Assembly: GCA_009193035.1 (NCBI GenBank)
Contig: SWDT01000169.1
Location: forward strand, 1 to 64,000
Direction of reading: 5' to 3'
DNA length: 64,000 nt
DNA from: Halicephalobus mephisto
Lineage: Eukaryota > Nematoda > Chromadorea > Rhabditida > Panagrolaimidae
This document shows positions 43,980-56,000 of the stretch, in pieces. The position numbers and the translations under genes were made by a program. The first letter of the stretch is position 1. Each line of letters opens with the position of its first letter. The notes beneath the pieces are model-generated. The model was not told where the DNA came from. It saw only the letters and a program-made list of their open reading frames with translations, and did not search any database.

Positions 43980-44185
43980 GTTTTAACACGACTTTTTAGA
44001 ATTTTTTAAAACTTTTTGGAATTTTTTGGGACTTTTTAGAATTTTTTAGGACTTTTTAGAACTTTTTAAAACTTTTTAGAATTTTTTAAAACTTTTTAGA
44101 ATTTTTTAAAACTTTTTAGAATTTTTTAAAACTTTTTAGAAACTTTTAAAACTTTTTAGAAACTTTTAAAACTTTTTAGAAACTT
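43980..44185. repeat. 20-bp array with T-tracts phased at the DNA helical repeat
   Basis: About ten copies of ACTTTTTAGAATTTTTTAAA. Each 20-bp unit has a T5 and a T6 tract whose starts are 9 and 11 bp apart, so T-tracts fall every half unit, close to one turn of DNA. Confidence 0.85.
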
Positions 44186-44539
44186 CAAAAACCAAGGTAA
44201 GGAAAAAAAGCAAAAGTAAGCCAAGTTTGGCTGGTAATTGCCATGTTTACCTTTTTCTATTTTCATAAAGTTGTTATTTCAGTGTAAAAATTCGAAATTA
44301 TTATACAAATTAGAAATGACAATTTTTACGAAATTGTTTTGATACAAATTTCTCAACCTTTCTAAAAACTTCCTGAACATTCTATTCCAGATGTTTATTC
44401 CAATTTTCCACAAGATTCCGGAAATTTTCAAGAATTTTAAAAAACTTCCACAAACTTTTAGAGGATTCTGGAGAAGTTTCACACTTTTTGATGGATTCTA
44501 GGAAATTTTATCACGGAAAAATTTCAAAATGGATTAGCA

Positions 44540-45060
44540 AGATGTCTTCAGAAAGACATGGATCTCCAAAACGGCCGTCTCAGACGACGTCGCTATTTGT
44601 CCGTCGCGCACGATGAGCGAAAATGAATAGTAGTGTAATTAAACTGAAGTGAGTTAAGGTCTGGCTGTTGCATGCCCCCGGCATCGATATGGGTAAAGAA
44701 GAGACATTACAGGATAGAGTAATGCTAAAAAAACAAGCAAAGTGAGGCCGAAATAACCATGGAAATTGAAGAAAAATAACCATAGACATTGAGGGAGGAA
44801 CTCAAACTTTAGATAATGCAAAATTCGCAACTGGTTAGAGAAACTGCCGAGTAAGCAATTTGAGAACCATCTTCGAGCTTGTACTTTGCCATTTTGAAGT
44901 TTTGGAAGCCGGAAACGCTCAAGGTTCTCTAACCTGGGGTTGTTTTAAGGTCGTCCCAAAAAAAACGAAGTTGTACATCCTGAAATCAGAGTACAAATCT
45001 GATTAAAGAAGTAACCAGCTTTGGGTGCCGGCATCCACCAGTCTCTGAATTAACTTCAAT
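44540..45060. other. Normal-composition island without recognised gene
   Basis: About 500 bp with near-normal base composition inside AT-rich DNA. It includes GACGACGTCGCTATTTGTCC and GCATGCCCCCGGCATCGATA. Frames on both strands are short and match no family known to me. It may be a promoter or enhancer, or an RNA gene. Confidence 0.35.
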
Positions 45061-45259
45061 CTTCCTATTTATTACAATTCCGTAGAATCTTCCAGAATTC
45101 TGTATTTTCCAAAATCCCCAAAAATCTCAGAAACATGTGAGATTTTTCGTAGTATTCAGTATTCCATAGAAGTTTTTAGAATTCCCCAGAATCCCATGAA
45201 AGCTTTTGGGATTCTATAAAAGGTTTTGAAATCTTTGAAAATCTCGTGGGAATCTGGAG

Positions 45260-45730
45260 GTTTTTATTGTAGAAAGTTTAGAATTTTTTAGAATTTAAAA
45301 AAAATATGAACTTTTTAGAATTTTGTAGAATCTAATAAAAATAAGAACTTTTTAGAATTTTTTAAAATTTAATAAAAATAAGAACTTTTTAGAGTTTTTT
45401 AAAATTTAATAAAAATAAGAACTTTTTAGAGTTTTTTAAAATTTAATAAAAATACTTTTTAGAATTTTTTAGAATCTAATAAAAATAAGAACTTTTTAGA
45501 ATTTTTTAAAATTTAATAAAAATAAAAACTTTTTAGAATTTTTTAAAATTTAATAAAAATAAGAACTTTTTAGAATTTTTTAAAATTTAATAAAAATAAA
45601 AACTTTTTAGAATTTTTTAAAATTTAATAAAAATAAAAACTTTTTAGAATTTTTTAAAATTTAATAAAAATAAGAACTTTTTAGAATTTTTTAAAATTTA
45701 ATAAAAATAAAAACTTTTTAGAATTTTTTA
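45260..45730. repeat. 37-bp array of phased A/T tracts
   Basis: About twelve copies of GAACTTTTTAGAATTTTTTA followed by AAATTTAATAAAAATAA. It lies about 170 bp beyond the stop codon of the CRTAP-like gene. Confidence 0.9.
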
Positions 45731-45897
45731 AAATTATTTTAAAATCTCAAAAGATTTTAGAAATTTTTAAAATTAAAAAATTGTAGATTTTTGAAGTTTT
45801 TAAAAAATTAAAGAAATTTGTATTGAAATTTTTAAAATTTATATTTAATTTTTGAGATGATAGAATAATTTCAAAGATTTAATAAATTAAAGTGAAA

Positions 45898-48255
45898 TTA
45901 ATCTATACAGTAAACAGCAGCACATCCACTGTACTCATCAGTTAACAACGAAGAACATCTTCCTTCATCGACTCCGACGACGAAAGCTCCACGTTGACAA
46001 CCGCTTTGATGGACTTGTTTGTGGCACACTAGAGAACGGAATGTAGGTGAGCCTCCATATTGAGATTTAATTCTCTCAGCCACTTCGGAAAGGAGTTCTG
46101 AGGCGAACGGACTGGCCTTCGAGGGCAGTTGAGCCGATGCATGCAAGATGGCACAATCCTTCTCACTCATGAGGTTTCTTGTCATAAGAGAATAATCAAA
46201 CTTGTCAGTCGTGTCAACCTCGACCGAAAACGGCTTTCGGTCATCGGCTTGTTCAGAAGGAAGCTGTAAGAATAAACGAGTTATCCGTAATTTATTTAAT
46301 CAAAATTAATAATCAAAGATCGAAATCAACATTTCAATTTTTTGATAAAACAAAAATTTCAGATTTTTGCCCAAAATTAAATTTTATCAATTTTAATCGT
46401 CGGTATTTAAGATTTAAAACTTTCGTGTCGAGACACAGGACCAGGATGTTATTTTTTAAATTCATTTTTTAAATTTATTTTTTAAATTTATTTTTTAAAT
46501 TTATTTTTGAAAAAAAATTCTATTTTTTTGAGGCCTTCATTTTTCTTTTTCATTTATGACTCACGATTTATAAATTTTTAATAGATGTTTATAAAATTAA
46601 ATTATATCATTTGACTTCAAGTGTCTTTTCATTAACTTTTTTAAACAAAAATGAATTTTTAAAAATTTTTGAAAACTAAAATTCTCAATAGTTGCAATTT
46701 AATAAGAAAATTTTGATTTAAAATGTTGATTATTAACTTTGATAAAATTATGTGCAATTTTAAAAGTATTTTTACTCACAATTCCGTCGACATATCGGAA
46801 ACGGGAATCCACGAATTGAATGTATTTTTCTTCCAGTTGTCTGTTTTTGAAGAAAGTCAAAATTTGCTGAAATTAATTTATTTCATAAAAAAAAGAAAAA
46901 AAAACTGACTTCAGAAGGCTCAAATAAAGTTTCGTCGTTATACTGTTGAGCGTAGAAGAATCGATTTCTTCTCATCATCGAATTCGTCCCATCCAGCAAC
47001 AAGGCATTGCCGACCGACTGAGCTGCATCTCGACCGCGTTGTACTAAAAAGTAATTATATTAACTACCATCTTTCGAAATTCTTACAATTAAATTGACAA
47101 ACATGTAGATACTCAAAATACGACGATAGAAAATTTTTAATTTTGTGTCCGTTGACTTTTGAAAGTTTTTCCAAACAGTTGTATTTACATCGGAGGACGG
47201 AAGCGTAGATACTGGACATGACGATATTCATTTCTGGATTATCCCCTTGCATCGTCCCCCAATCGAGGTAGTCGTCACAGACACTACGGCATTTGTCGTG
47301 TTCTTCGAAGAAGGCCTGAAGGGAATTGTCAAGATCCTCGACACATCGCATCCAGTCTTGGCTCTCATAACCTTCTACTCCACTCATATAAAATTTCTGA
47401 AATTTGTAATTTACAACAATACTGAAGTTTCATATAATTTCTCAGAATTCAGAGGAAAATTTTGAAATATTCTAAAAACTCAAGTATTTAAAACTTCTTA
47501 GAATCAAGTTGGAACTTAGGATAATCTCAAATCTTATGTTCTACAAATTTCTGGAAAATGTCAGAAATTCGTGTTGGGACAATTTCGTAACAACACTCAT
47601 TTCGAAACTCCGTAATTTGTTTAAATTTATATAAAACTACCTCATATTTCTTCTGTAAGGTGTCGACCATCATATTCTTATTGAATCCAGGTTGAGTCAT
47701 GTAGAATTTCAAATTGTCCACGGTATCTTGATCATTAGGATTCGCCACGAGGAAAGTGAAGGCACTGGAAACTGCGCTTTTCAACTCTCCCATTTTCCAG
47801 TAACAAAACTGGAGATAATGGAACGGCTTCCTGTCTTGGAATTCTTCGTAGACATCATAATTTGACATAGGAGGTCGTTCTTCTGTGAACCTGTCGATTT
47901 TGCATCTTAGAAGACACAAGGCTTTCTGTGTAGTACTGTACTGAAGCCCTAATTTCACGAGATTAACATCTTTTAATCCAAGGATCTCAGGAGGAAATTC
48001 ATTCACTTGTTGATTGCACTTCTGACGACACCATAGTGTTTCGTCGACGTAATATTGGTAGTCTTCTACGGCTCTAAGCATGAAAGCCACGCAATCGGAC
48101 CAGTTCTCCGCAGTGTACTCGTTCTTCCCGTACTTGTAGAGCTGCTCAAAGGTCAATGAAGGTTGATCTGGAGTTTGAGTTGAATAAGCAAGGAAATTAA
48201 GAAGAAAAAAGAAAAAATAAGGAAAATTTTTAGATCCCATCAGTAAACTAGCCAT
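45898..48255 (-). CDS. CRTAP/leprecan-family ER protein (no dioxygenase domain)
   Basis: Five exons (47641-48255, 47087-47396, 46910-47043, 46780-46866, 45898-46263) predict 503 residues. A hydrophobic leader (FPYFFFFLLNFLAYS) is followed by the leprecan N-terminal helical region, LTFEQLYKYGKNEYTAENW. Four CxxxC motifs mark the family: CRQKC, CLLRC, CRSVC and CKYNC. LQRGRDAAQSVGN and the RRNRFFYAQQYND region also fit CRTAP/SC65/P3H. There is no 2-oxoglutarate dioxygenase domain: the protein ends ...CAAVYCID. Family members assist prolyl 3-hydroxylation and folding of collagen in the ER. That is a likely role here, given nematode cuticle and basement-membrane collagens. The exon at 46780-46866 (QILTFFKNRQLEEKYIQF) was found by splice signals alone. 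A lower Met at residue 6 is an alternative start. Confidence 0.85.
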
Positions 48256-49045
48256 AGTTGAAGCAGAAAAATAAACCCACTAGCAGCAGTCGAACGACAG
48301 CCGCTGACCTCTGGCTTGGCATCGACCAATTCCCCTCCGGATTGTTTATTGATCGAAATCTCTGCACTTTAAGATCCACTGTACTTAGTATTCAGCAGCG
48401 TGTTTGATTTGCATTTTGTAGAGTGACGAAAGTAATAATGATGTTCTGACATCAATTATATAAATCATTCTAATTCAAATTATTAAGTTCTAATTTGAAC
48501 TTTTTGAATTCCGAACTTACATCAGTTCAATTCGGTTTGAAATAGGCAATTCTGGTGACGTCATCGTTATTCCCGTTCGTTTGTGAACAACTTTCGAGAA
48601 AAGAGTCCTGCAGATTCAGATACCAAATGATGAGATATAGGGTTCAAACATTAATTCGAACTTATTTTTGATAACAGAATCGAAAAGTACATGACAAAAC
48701 TTCAATATCTACTACCTTTCTTGGAAACACCCGAAAGTTATACTGTACATAAACGGACATTTAAGAATCTTCTTCATATATACATATGAGTATCCAAATC
48801 TGTTTTATTCTTACATGAGCATCTAGAAATTCCTCCATATATACGAATATTTAAGTTTTCTCATGTATGAACGCCTACGACCAGACACTTGAAACAAATA
48901 ACATTTTCGAGTTAACTTTTGACCTTTTAAATTATCTCTAATGTCAACGGAATCGAGAAAATGAATGAACAGTCTAAATCAATTGATTAAATTTAATTTT
49001 GACCGAAAAACAAATTAATGGAGTTCTTTCGTCAGTCTGGGATGC
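48256..49045. promoter_or_regulatory. Divergent promoter region of CRTAP-like and four-TM genes
   Basis: The 790 bp between two oppositely oriented starts must hold both promoters. CATATATACATATGAGTATC and CATATATACGAATATTTAAG form a short direct repeat near 48,775-48,855. No other gene is visible. Confidence 0.5.
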
Positions 49046-49906
49046 ATGAATATCTTCAAGTGCTGGCAGAATATTCTCAGAAGACGAAGAGAGAGAAATG
49101 CTCAATCCGTCGATCCTTGGAGATTCAATGTAGGTCCTCATTGACAATCAATTTTTAGTTACATTTACTTCCAGGAAGACAACAAAAAATACAGAATATG
49201 CTGTGGATTCCTCCATGTCAAGCCCGTTTTGATTATTTTCACCATTGCAAAAACTATTTTTATCACATGGTACATAATTTCCAGGTTGATTCAACAAAAA
49301 ACCGGTGTAGTCACTTTAGTTAGCTGTTTCGGACTAGTTTTGTTGGTTGCCAGTTACGCATTTTTAATAATTGGAGTAATTATCAAAAAATACACTTTTG
49401 TGATTCCTTATTTCACAATATGCGTGATGTTGATCCTCGTTTTGTCCTTGAAGCTCTTCATCGAGGTGATGAGCTCAGCCAACACAAAAAGCACATTAGA
49501 ACCGTCGCAACTAACTACAGTGTTTCTTCAATCAATGTTAATTTTCGTTGAAATATATTCAGTAACGGTTGTTTGGAGGGCTTTCAACTACATCACCGAC
49601 TACTACATGGAGGAAGAGTTCTGCACAAATACCAAAATTGCAGAAGAAAAACGACAATTAGAACTCGTAAGTTGGCTCTTGAACAGATTATTGCTGGATT
49701 GGTATTTGCAGGAAATGGAAGAAGCCAGGGCGAAACGGAGGGAAAGAGCAGAACAGCTGAAACTCCTGGAATCAACCCCAGCTCCTCGAAAACCAACCTT
49801 CCCCCAACTCGCGGCATTACTGGAGGAGGTCAGAATAATCCAAATGGGACAGAAACGTAGAAGAGAAGTATCTGAACTCTCGGCTTCGTCATCAGACAGT
49901 AATTGA
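49046..49906 (+). CDS. Four-pass membrane protein (nematode LAPTM-like / DUF7027-like)
   Basis: Exons 49046-49129, 49175-49666 and 49712-49906 give 256 residues. The N-terminus MNIFKCWQNILRRRRERNAQ is basic. YRICCGFLHVKPVLIIFTIA opens the first helix, in the style of the large nematode family of LAPTM-like tetraspan proteins. Four hydrophobic helices follow to about residue 150. The cytoplasmic tail is charged and coiled-coil-like (EMEEARAKRRERAEQLKLLE) and ends in a serine-rich stretch. The second intron (49667-49711) is 45 bp with a GTAAGT donor and TTTGCAG acceptor. Its retention keeps the frame and would insert 15 residues. Function is unknown; LAPTM relatives act in endosome-lysosome membranes. 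Confidence 0.75.
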
Positions 49907-50030
49907 GCACATCTAAGAGCACTAAGACATCTAATATGAATTTTCATCGGAACAACATTATATAAACAACCTAAGCACTAAGTACCCGGCAATAGACATC
50001 CTACCTAGGATTAAACCGGCATGTCCCGTA

Positions 50031-50553
<523 letters not shown>

Positions 50554-50742
50554 TGAAAAAAATAATGGAAATTTTCAGAGAACAACAAATAAAAATTTTT
50601 TTTGGCGAAAAGTCCGATTTCGTTTTTCGCATCTTAGTCATCTTTGGTGTGAAGTTTCCGCTTGATCTTCTTTTTTGTTTTCGTGGTTTTCTCACGTGAT
50701 TATCTTGTTTCATATATATTAATTCCTTTGCAGATCTATGGA
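50554..50742. promoter_or_regulatory. Compact bidirectional promoter, ferredoxin / tetraspanin
   Basis: Only 189 bp separate the two start codons. A TTTGCAG acceptor at 50733, ten bases before the tetraspanin ATG, is a likely trans-splice site, so the shared transcription start region must be within or just before this gap. Confidence 0.5.
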
Positions 50743-51704
50743 ATGACATCGGGAGCCCGCAGAACCCATCATCGGCAACATCGCCAACTGCCGGTAAGTG
50801 TTTCGTGATTCACCCGAGATTGAATAGTGGATGTATTTCAGACCCATGACTATTATCCTGGCGCTGGTGGAGACACGGAGATCAGCTGCTGCGTGAAGTA
50901 CACTGTGTTCAGCTTTAATGTGATTTTCTGGATAATTGGTTTTTTGATGCTTGTTGTCGGTGTTTGGGCTCAACTGGAGAAGAACAACCCATACAGTCAG
51001 CTGAATCGTCTTTCAAAGTTTTATCTAGATCCTGCTTTATTGCTCACAATCATCGGACTTTTTACGTTCGTCGTCGGGTTCAGCGGATGTCTCGGCGCTT
51101 TACGCGAAAACACCAGCTTCCTTGCCTTATACTCAACTCTACTGGGGCTTCTCCTGCTTGCTGAAATGGCCATAGTCATCCTGGCCTTTGTGTCAAAGGA
51201 CTGGATAGAAACGGAGTTGAAAACTCGTCTGGATGATATGATCATCCTCTACCGAGACGACCCGGACTTGCAAGCACTTATCGATTGGATGCAAAGTGAC
51301 TGGCATTGCTGTGGAATCAACAGACCCGATGACTGGGACATGAACATTTACTTCAACAAATCAGCTACAAACTTGAAGTCAGAAGAAGCCGGTGGAGTGC
51401 CATTCTCATGTTGCATCAACGGAAGGGACCTCCAGAATTTTGCCTGCGGTCATAATGTGCGGGTAGAGCATGCAAAGGACATGAATCAACTGATTTACAT
51501 AGAAGGATGTTTGCCAAAGTTACAACAATGGCTGAATAGCAACTTTGTGTACGTCGGAACCGGTATCTTTATCGTTGCTATAATCCAGGTAATTTTATTC
51601 ATCAATTCTAAATTATTGTTTTATTTCAGTTCCTTGGCATTTGTTTTGCTCAAGACCTGAAAAGTGATATCTTTGCTCAACGAGCCAAGTGGAGTCGTCA
51701 TTGA
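50743..51704 (+). CDS. Tetraspanin related to the TspanC8 group
   Basis: Exons 50743-50793, 50842-51588 and 51630-51704 give 290 residues. Four membrane helices lie in the usual places: VIFWIIGFLMLVVGVW, ALLLTIIGLFTFVVGFSGCL, LLGLLLLAEMAIVILAFV and GTGIFIVAIIQFLGICF. The large extracellular loop has WHCCGI, PFSCC, ACG and EGC. DDWDMNIYFN and GVPFSCC are typical of TSPAN5/14/17/33, the TspanC8 proteins that partner ADAM10. Here the loop has six cysteines, because the extra C8 pair is replaced (FNK for FNC, EAG for RCG). The short tail is AQDLKSDIFAQRAKWSRH. TspanC8 proteins guide ADAM10 maturation and so affect Notch signalling; whether that holds here is inference. Confidence 0.9.
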
Positions 51705-53055
51705 TCTTGCCATTGTTACCTTGCCGTTTTGATCTTGAATAATGTTGCATAATTATCCTCAATTTGTACTTTGTAAAGCTTTTAAATGGATAAGGGTAAA
51801 CGTAACCGTGTCACAAGTTTTCTTTCGATTAATTTTTTGGACTGAGAATTAATTGAAAAGTCTGGTGTCGAAATTCCCCGAAAAAATTTATTTTGTCAGA
51901 AAAGTTACTAAACTGGAAATCGTCAAGAATATTACTGGATAACTTTGGAAATGTTGCCAAAGACTATAATGACAAAAATCGTATTCCATTTGAATTTAAA
52001 AGTAAAAAAAATGTGTTGCCTTGGGGACCTTAACGCATTCACTTCTCCCTGGTGTGGGAGCTGCCAGGTTAGCTTTATTTCTCCAGGAGCTGTGCTTTCC
52101 GTCATTAATAACATAAAATGAAAAATATTTGGACAGAACACCTATCAGAATACGGCTTCTTTGACAAATGTCTAACCTGGGTAAAGTTGGAAAGAACCAG
52201 GGCATGAGAAAGCCAGCTGGTATATTGAAGTTTTAATTTTTCGATTGATTAGAATTCTGTAGAAGTTTCTAGAATCTCGTACAAACTAAAATTTTTAGAA
52301 TTCGATAAAAGTTTAAAACCAATATCTGAAAGTTAGAATTTTGGAAGTTTCTGTACAGTACTGAAAATTCGTGTCGGGACCATTTTGTAAAAATTCCAAC
52401 TTTTATATTTACAAAATTAGAGTTTCGTGAAAGTCTGAAATCTTCGAGAATCTCATATACTGTAGAAATTATCTGAAATCTTGAATTCTTAAAATTCGTG
52501 TCGAGACTTCTGGAAATTTTAAAATTTTAAAAATAGTATAATTCTGAAACTTGAGAACTTTGTGGCTATTTTTAGTTTTCTAGAATCTCGGAAGTAACTT
52601 AGATTTTTTCAGAATCTCAAACTTTTTCTAAATTTAGGAGAAATTTCGAAACCATGAATTCTGGGAATTTTATTCGAGAAAATTTCATAATCGTTTTTGT
52701 TTCTAATTTTTTAAAATATGATTAGTTTCGATTTTCGACCAGCTTAGGCCGTTGTAGTTTGTTTTAAGAAAGTTTTTCTTTAGTGAACTACCTTAGACAA
52801 CTCTCAGTGTGACTTCCACATGGATGCCCTGAGGCAATCTTATGTCCTGACTTTCCCACCGTGATGTAGAATTCACCTTTATCGTTTTTTTCCGAAAAAT
52901 TCGATACTAATTTTAATTATTTTAATTCGCGACGATTAACGAGTATAATGGACAGTTTCAGTCGTCGAAGAAGAGGTTGTTAATTCCTTGTTTCTTGATG
53001 ATGCTGAAGACCTTCATCATTGTTCAGCAGAAGTAGCGAAAACTCGTCATTCACA
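51705..53055. other. Intergenic region before the TRPV gene
   Basis: No gene is visible. 51,930-52,215 is less AT-rich but shows only short frames. 52,230-52,700 consists of A/T runs with AGAATCTC motifs. The last 150 bp have normal composition and probably hold the TRPV promoter and 5'UTR. A TTGTTCAG acceptor ends at 53027, 28 bases before the start codon. Confidence 0.45.
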
Positions 53056-56000
53056 ATGGGGCAATTTCAGGACAAATTTCGGGAAATGAGCGGCAGAAAT
53101 GGCCAGACCAATAATAACAATGTCAATGGTCCGAACAGTCCCACCTTCGATCCGGACGAGAAATGGTCCAATCTCTACAGAGAAAGAGAAAAAAATCATC
53201 TTTACAAATGGGTCGGTCCAAGATCTGGTCAGTTATTTTTGCTTTACAGTAACTGTTACAGTATGATTTTTGAAAATTTTCCTGAACGAAATACTGTAGA
53301 ATTTTTAAAAATTGAATGACAGTTTTTTAACTATCTAAAATAAGAAATTTCAGATGTTTTTGAAAATGTTCGAAAATTCACGTGGAAATAAAATTTCGTA
53401 ATAATAGTTATTTTTAAATATTTTAGATTAAAATTTTGTAAAAATTCTAAGATGTGAAAGATTTTGAGACATTTCAGAATCCCATGAAAATTTTTGAAAT
53501 TATTTAAAATATTTTTAGATTTTTCTAAAATGTTCGAAAATTCAAATTGAGAAAATTTCGTAATAATAGTTATTTTTAAATATTTTAGATTAAAATTTTC
53601 TAAAAATTCTAAGATGTGAAAGATTTTGAGACATTTCAGAATCCCGTGAAAATTTTTGAAATTTTTTTAGATTTTTCTAAAATGTTCGAAAATTCAAATT
53701 GAGAAAATTTCGTAATAATATTTTTTTCTAAATACTTTATAATTTAAATCCCAAAAGTTTCTAAAATCATCTAAAACATGAAAAAGTCCAAAAGTTTAAA
53801 ATTTAAATTTTGAAAATTTCTAAAACGTTCAAAAAACTCGTTTATAAAATTTCATAAAAAATTCAACTTTTTCAATAATGTAATTCTTCAGGAGGAGAAC
53901 TCATAACGATTTACGAAAAAGAAGGAGAAGAAGGGGTTCTGAAATTCGCCGTGGAGAAGATAGAACCCATGTTGTACGAGGACGGCAGGGAACCTCAACT
54001 TATAAAATTTGCAGATTACATGAAATGGAAAAAAACTGTGGTAAAAATTTTTGTTCATTTTTGTGTTGAATTTATTTTTTAAGAATGTTGAATTGGGATT
54101 AGCAGAAGTCGAAAACGGTGAAGAAAATTCAAAATTCAGAGAACATCTGGCTCAATGGCGATTGAACAAACGAGGAGTCGACGGAGAGACCTTGATTCAT
54201 CTTCTTCTGAATCGAGAAGAACCATTTTGTTCAGAAATAGCAAGAATTTTAATTAATCGATATCCTGGCTTGGCTAAGGACATTTACCTTGGAGACGAAA
54301 TGTTCGGACAATCAGCTCTCCATCTGGCAATTGTCCATGACGACTACGACACCGTACAGCTGCTTCTGTCCAAAGGCGCTGACGTCAACGCCAGGGCTTC
54401 TGGAGACTTTTTTCTTCCCGAAGACCACATAAACAACAAATCTCCCAATTACCAGGGATATGCTTACTACGGCGAATATCCTCTAGCTTTCGCCGCTTGT
54501 TTCGGGAACAAAGACATCTACGACCTTCTTCTACAGTACGGTGCTGACCCTGACAACCAAGACATGTTTGGAAACACTATCCTTCACATGTGCGTAATTA
54601 ATTACAGTAATGTAAGTAGTTTGTTTGTTCGTTTTAATCATTTTTGATTTCTAGTCAATGTACGGTTATGCTGTCCGTCATTGGCACAAACCAGCCAGAA
54701 CAGACGTGGTCAATCATGCGGGTTATACACCTCTCACATTAGCCACCAAACTCGGAAGAAAACAAATTTTCGAAGAAATGCTTGAACTTATGAAAGTCGT
54801 AAGTTTCACAAATTACACTATTGAAAGTAAAAATGAAAAGTTTTCTAAAATCATCTAGGGACAAATTTCTAGAATTCAAACTTTCAAAATAATACGAAAA
54901 ATTTTAGAAATTTTTATTTCAAAAAATTGTAAAAATTTAAATTTCTGAATTTTAAAAAATTTCAGAAATATTTGATGAATTTTAAGAATTTCAAAAAAAT
55001 TGTAGAAAATTCCAGAAAAATTTTAAATTTTAAAAAATTTAAAAAATTTAAAAAATGTTTGATGAATTTCGAAAAATTTCAAAAATATTTAATAATTTCT
55101 GAAAAATTTCAAAAATTCTCATATTTTTTAAAATTTCTGAAATACTTTATTGAATTCTAGAAATTTCTAAAATATTCTAAAAAAATTCAAAAGTTCATAA
55201 AACATATTTGTTGATTATAAACAGAAAATGGAGTTAATATTCTAGGAATTCTGGCGGTTTTCCGACATGACATGTAGTGCTTATCCACTCACGACATTGG
55301 ACACAATTAGACCCGATGGAACAACAAGTAAGGAATGATTTTTCACATAATAAAAAAATAAAAATTAAAACTTAAAACTTAAAAAAAAATAAAAATTAAA
55401 ACTTCTAAAAAAACAAAAAAAAATTAAAATTAAAACTTCTAAAAAAAATTTAAATTTCTAAGAAAAATTTAAATTAAAACTACTAAGGAAAATTTAAATT
55501 AAAACTTTAAAAAAAGTTAAAATTTAAATTTCTAGAAAAAATTTAAATTAAAGTTTTTGAAATAAAAACTAAGAATTTCTCTTCTAAAATGAAAGATTTA
55601 AAATTAAAACTTCTTAGATTACGATTCTGTCTTGATGACTGTCATCAACGGGAGAACCCCGGAGCATTTAGACATGATTGCCAGTGAAGTCATCCAACGG
55701 TTGCTCGAAGACAAATGGAAGCTCTATGCGAAGGTAAATTTTCAGTTTTTTATTGAAAAAACCATGTTTTCAGAAAAAACTGTTCTTACGTCTTGCACTC
55801 CTGATTATCCATCTGATTTTGTTGTGTATTATCGTATTCATTCGGCCGACGGAACCGTACCGGATATATTACGACAAAATGAATTGGGATGACTACTTCA
55901 GAATTGTGTTCGAATGCCTTACAATTTTGTCTTCTTTGTATTTTGTGTTTTATCAACAATTGGACGAGTTACGGACTCAAGGATTATACGCTTATTTGAA

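Noticed and set aside
51932..52205. Two overlapping 69-codon minus-strand frames
   Set aside because: They share the same DNA in different frames, with no homology or splice signals.
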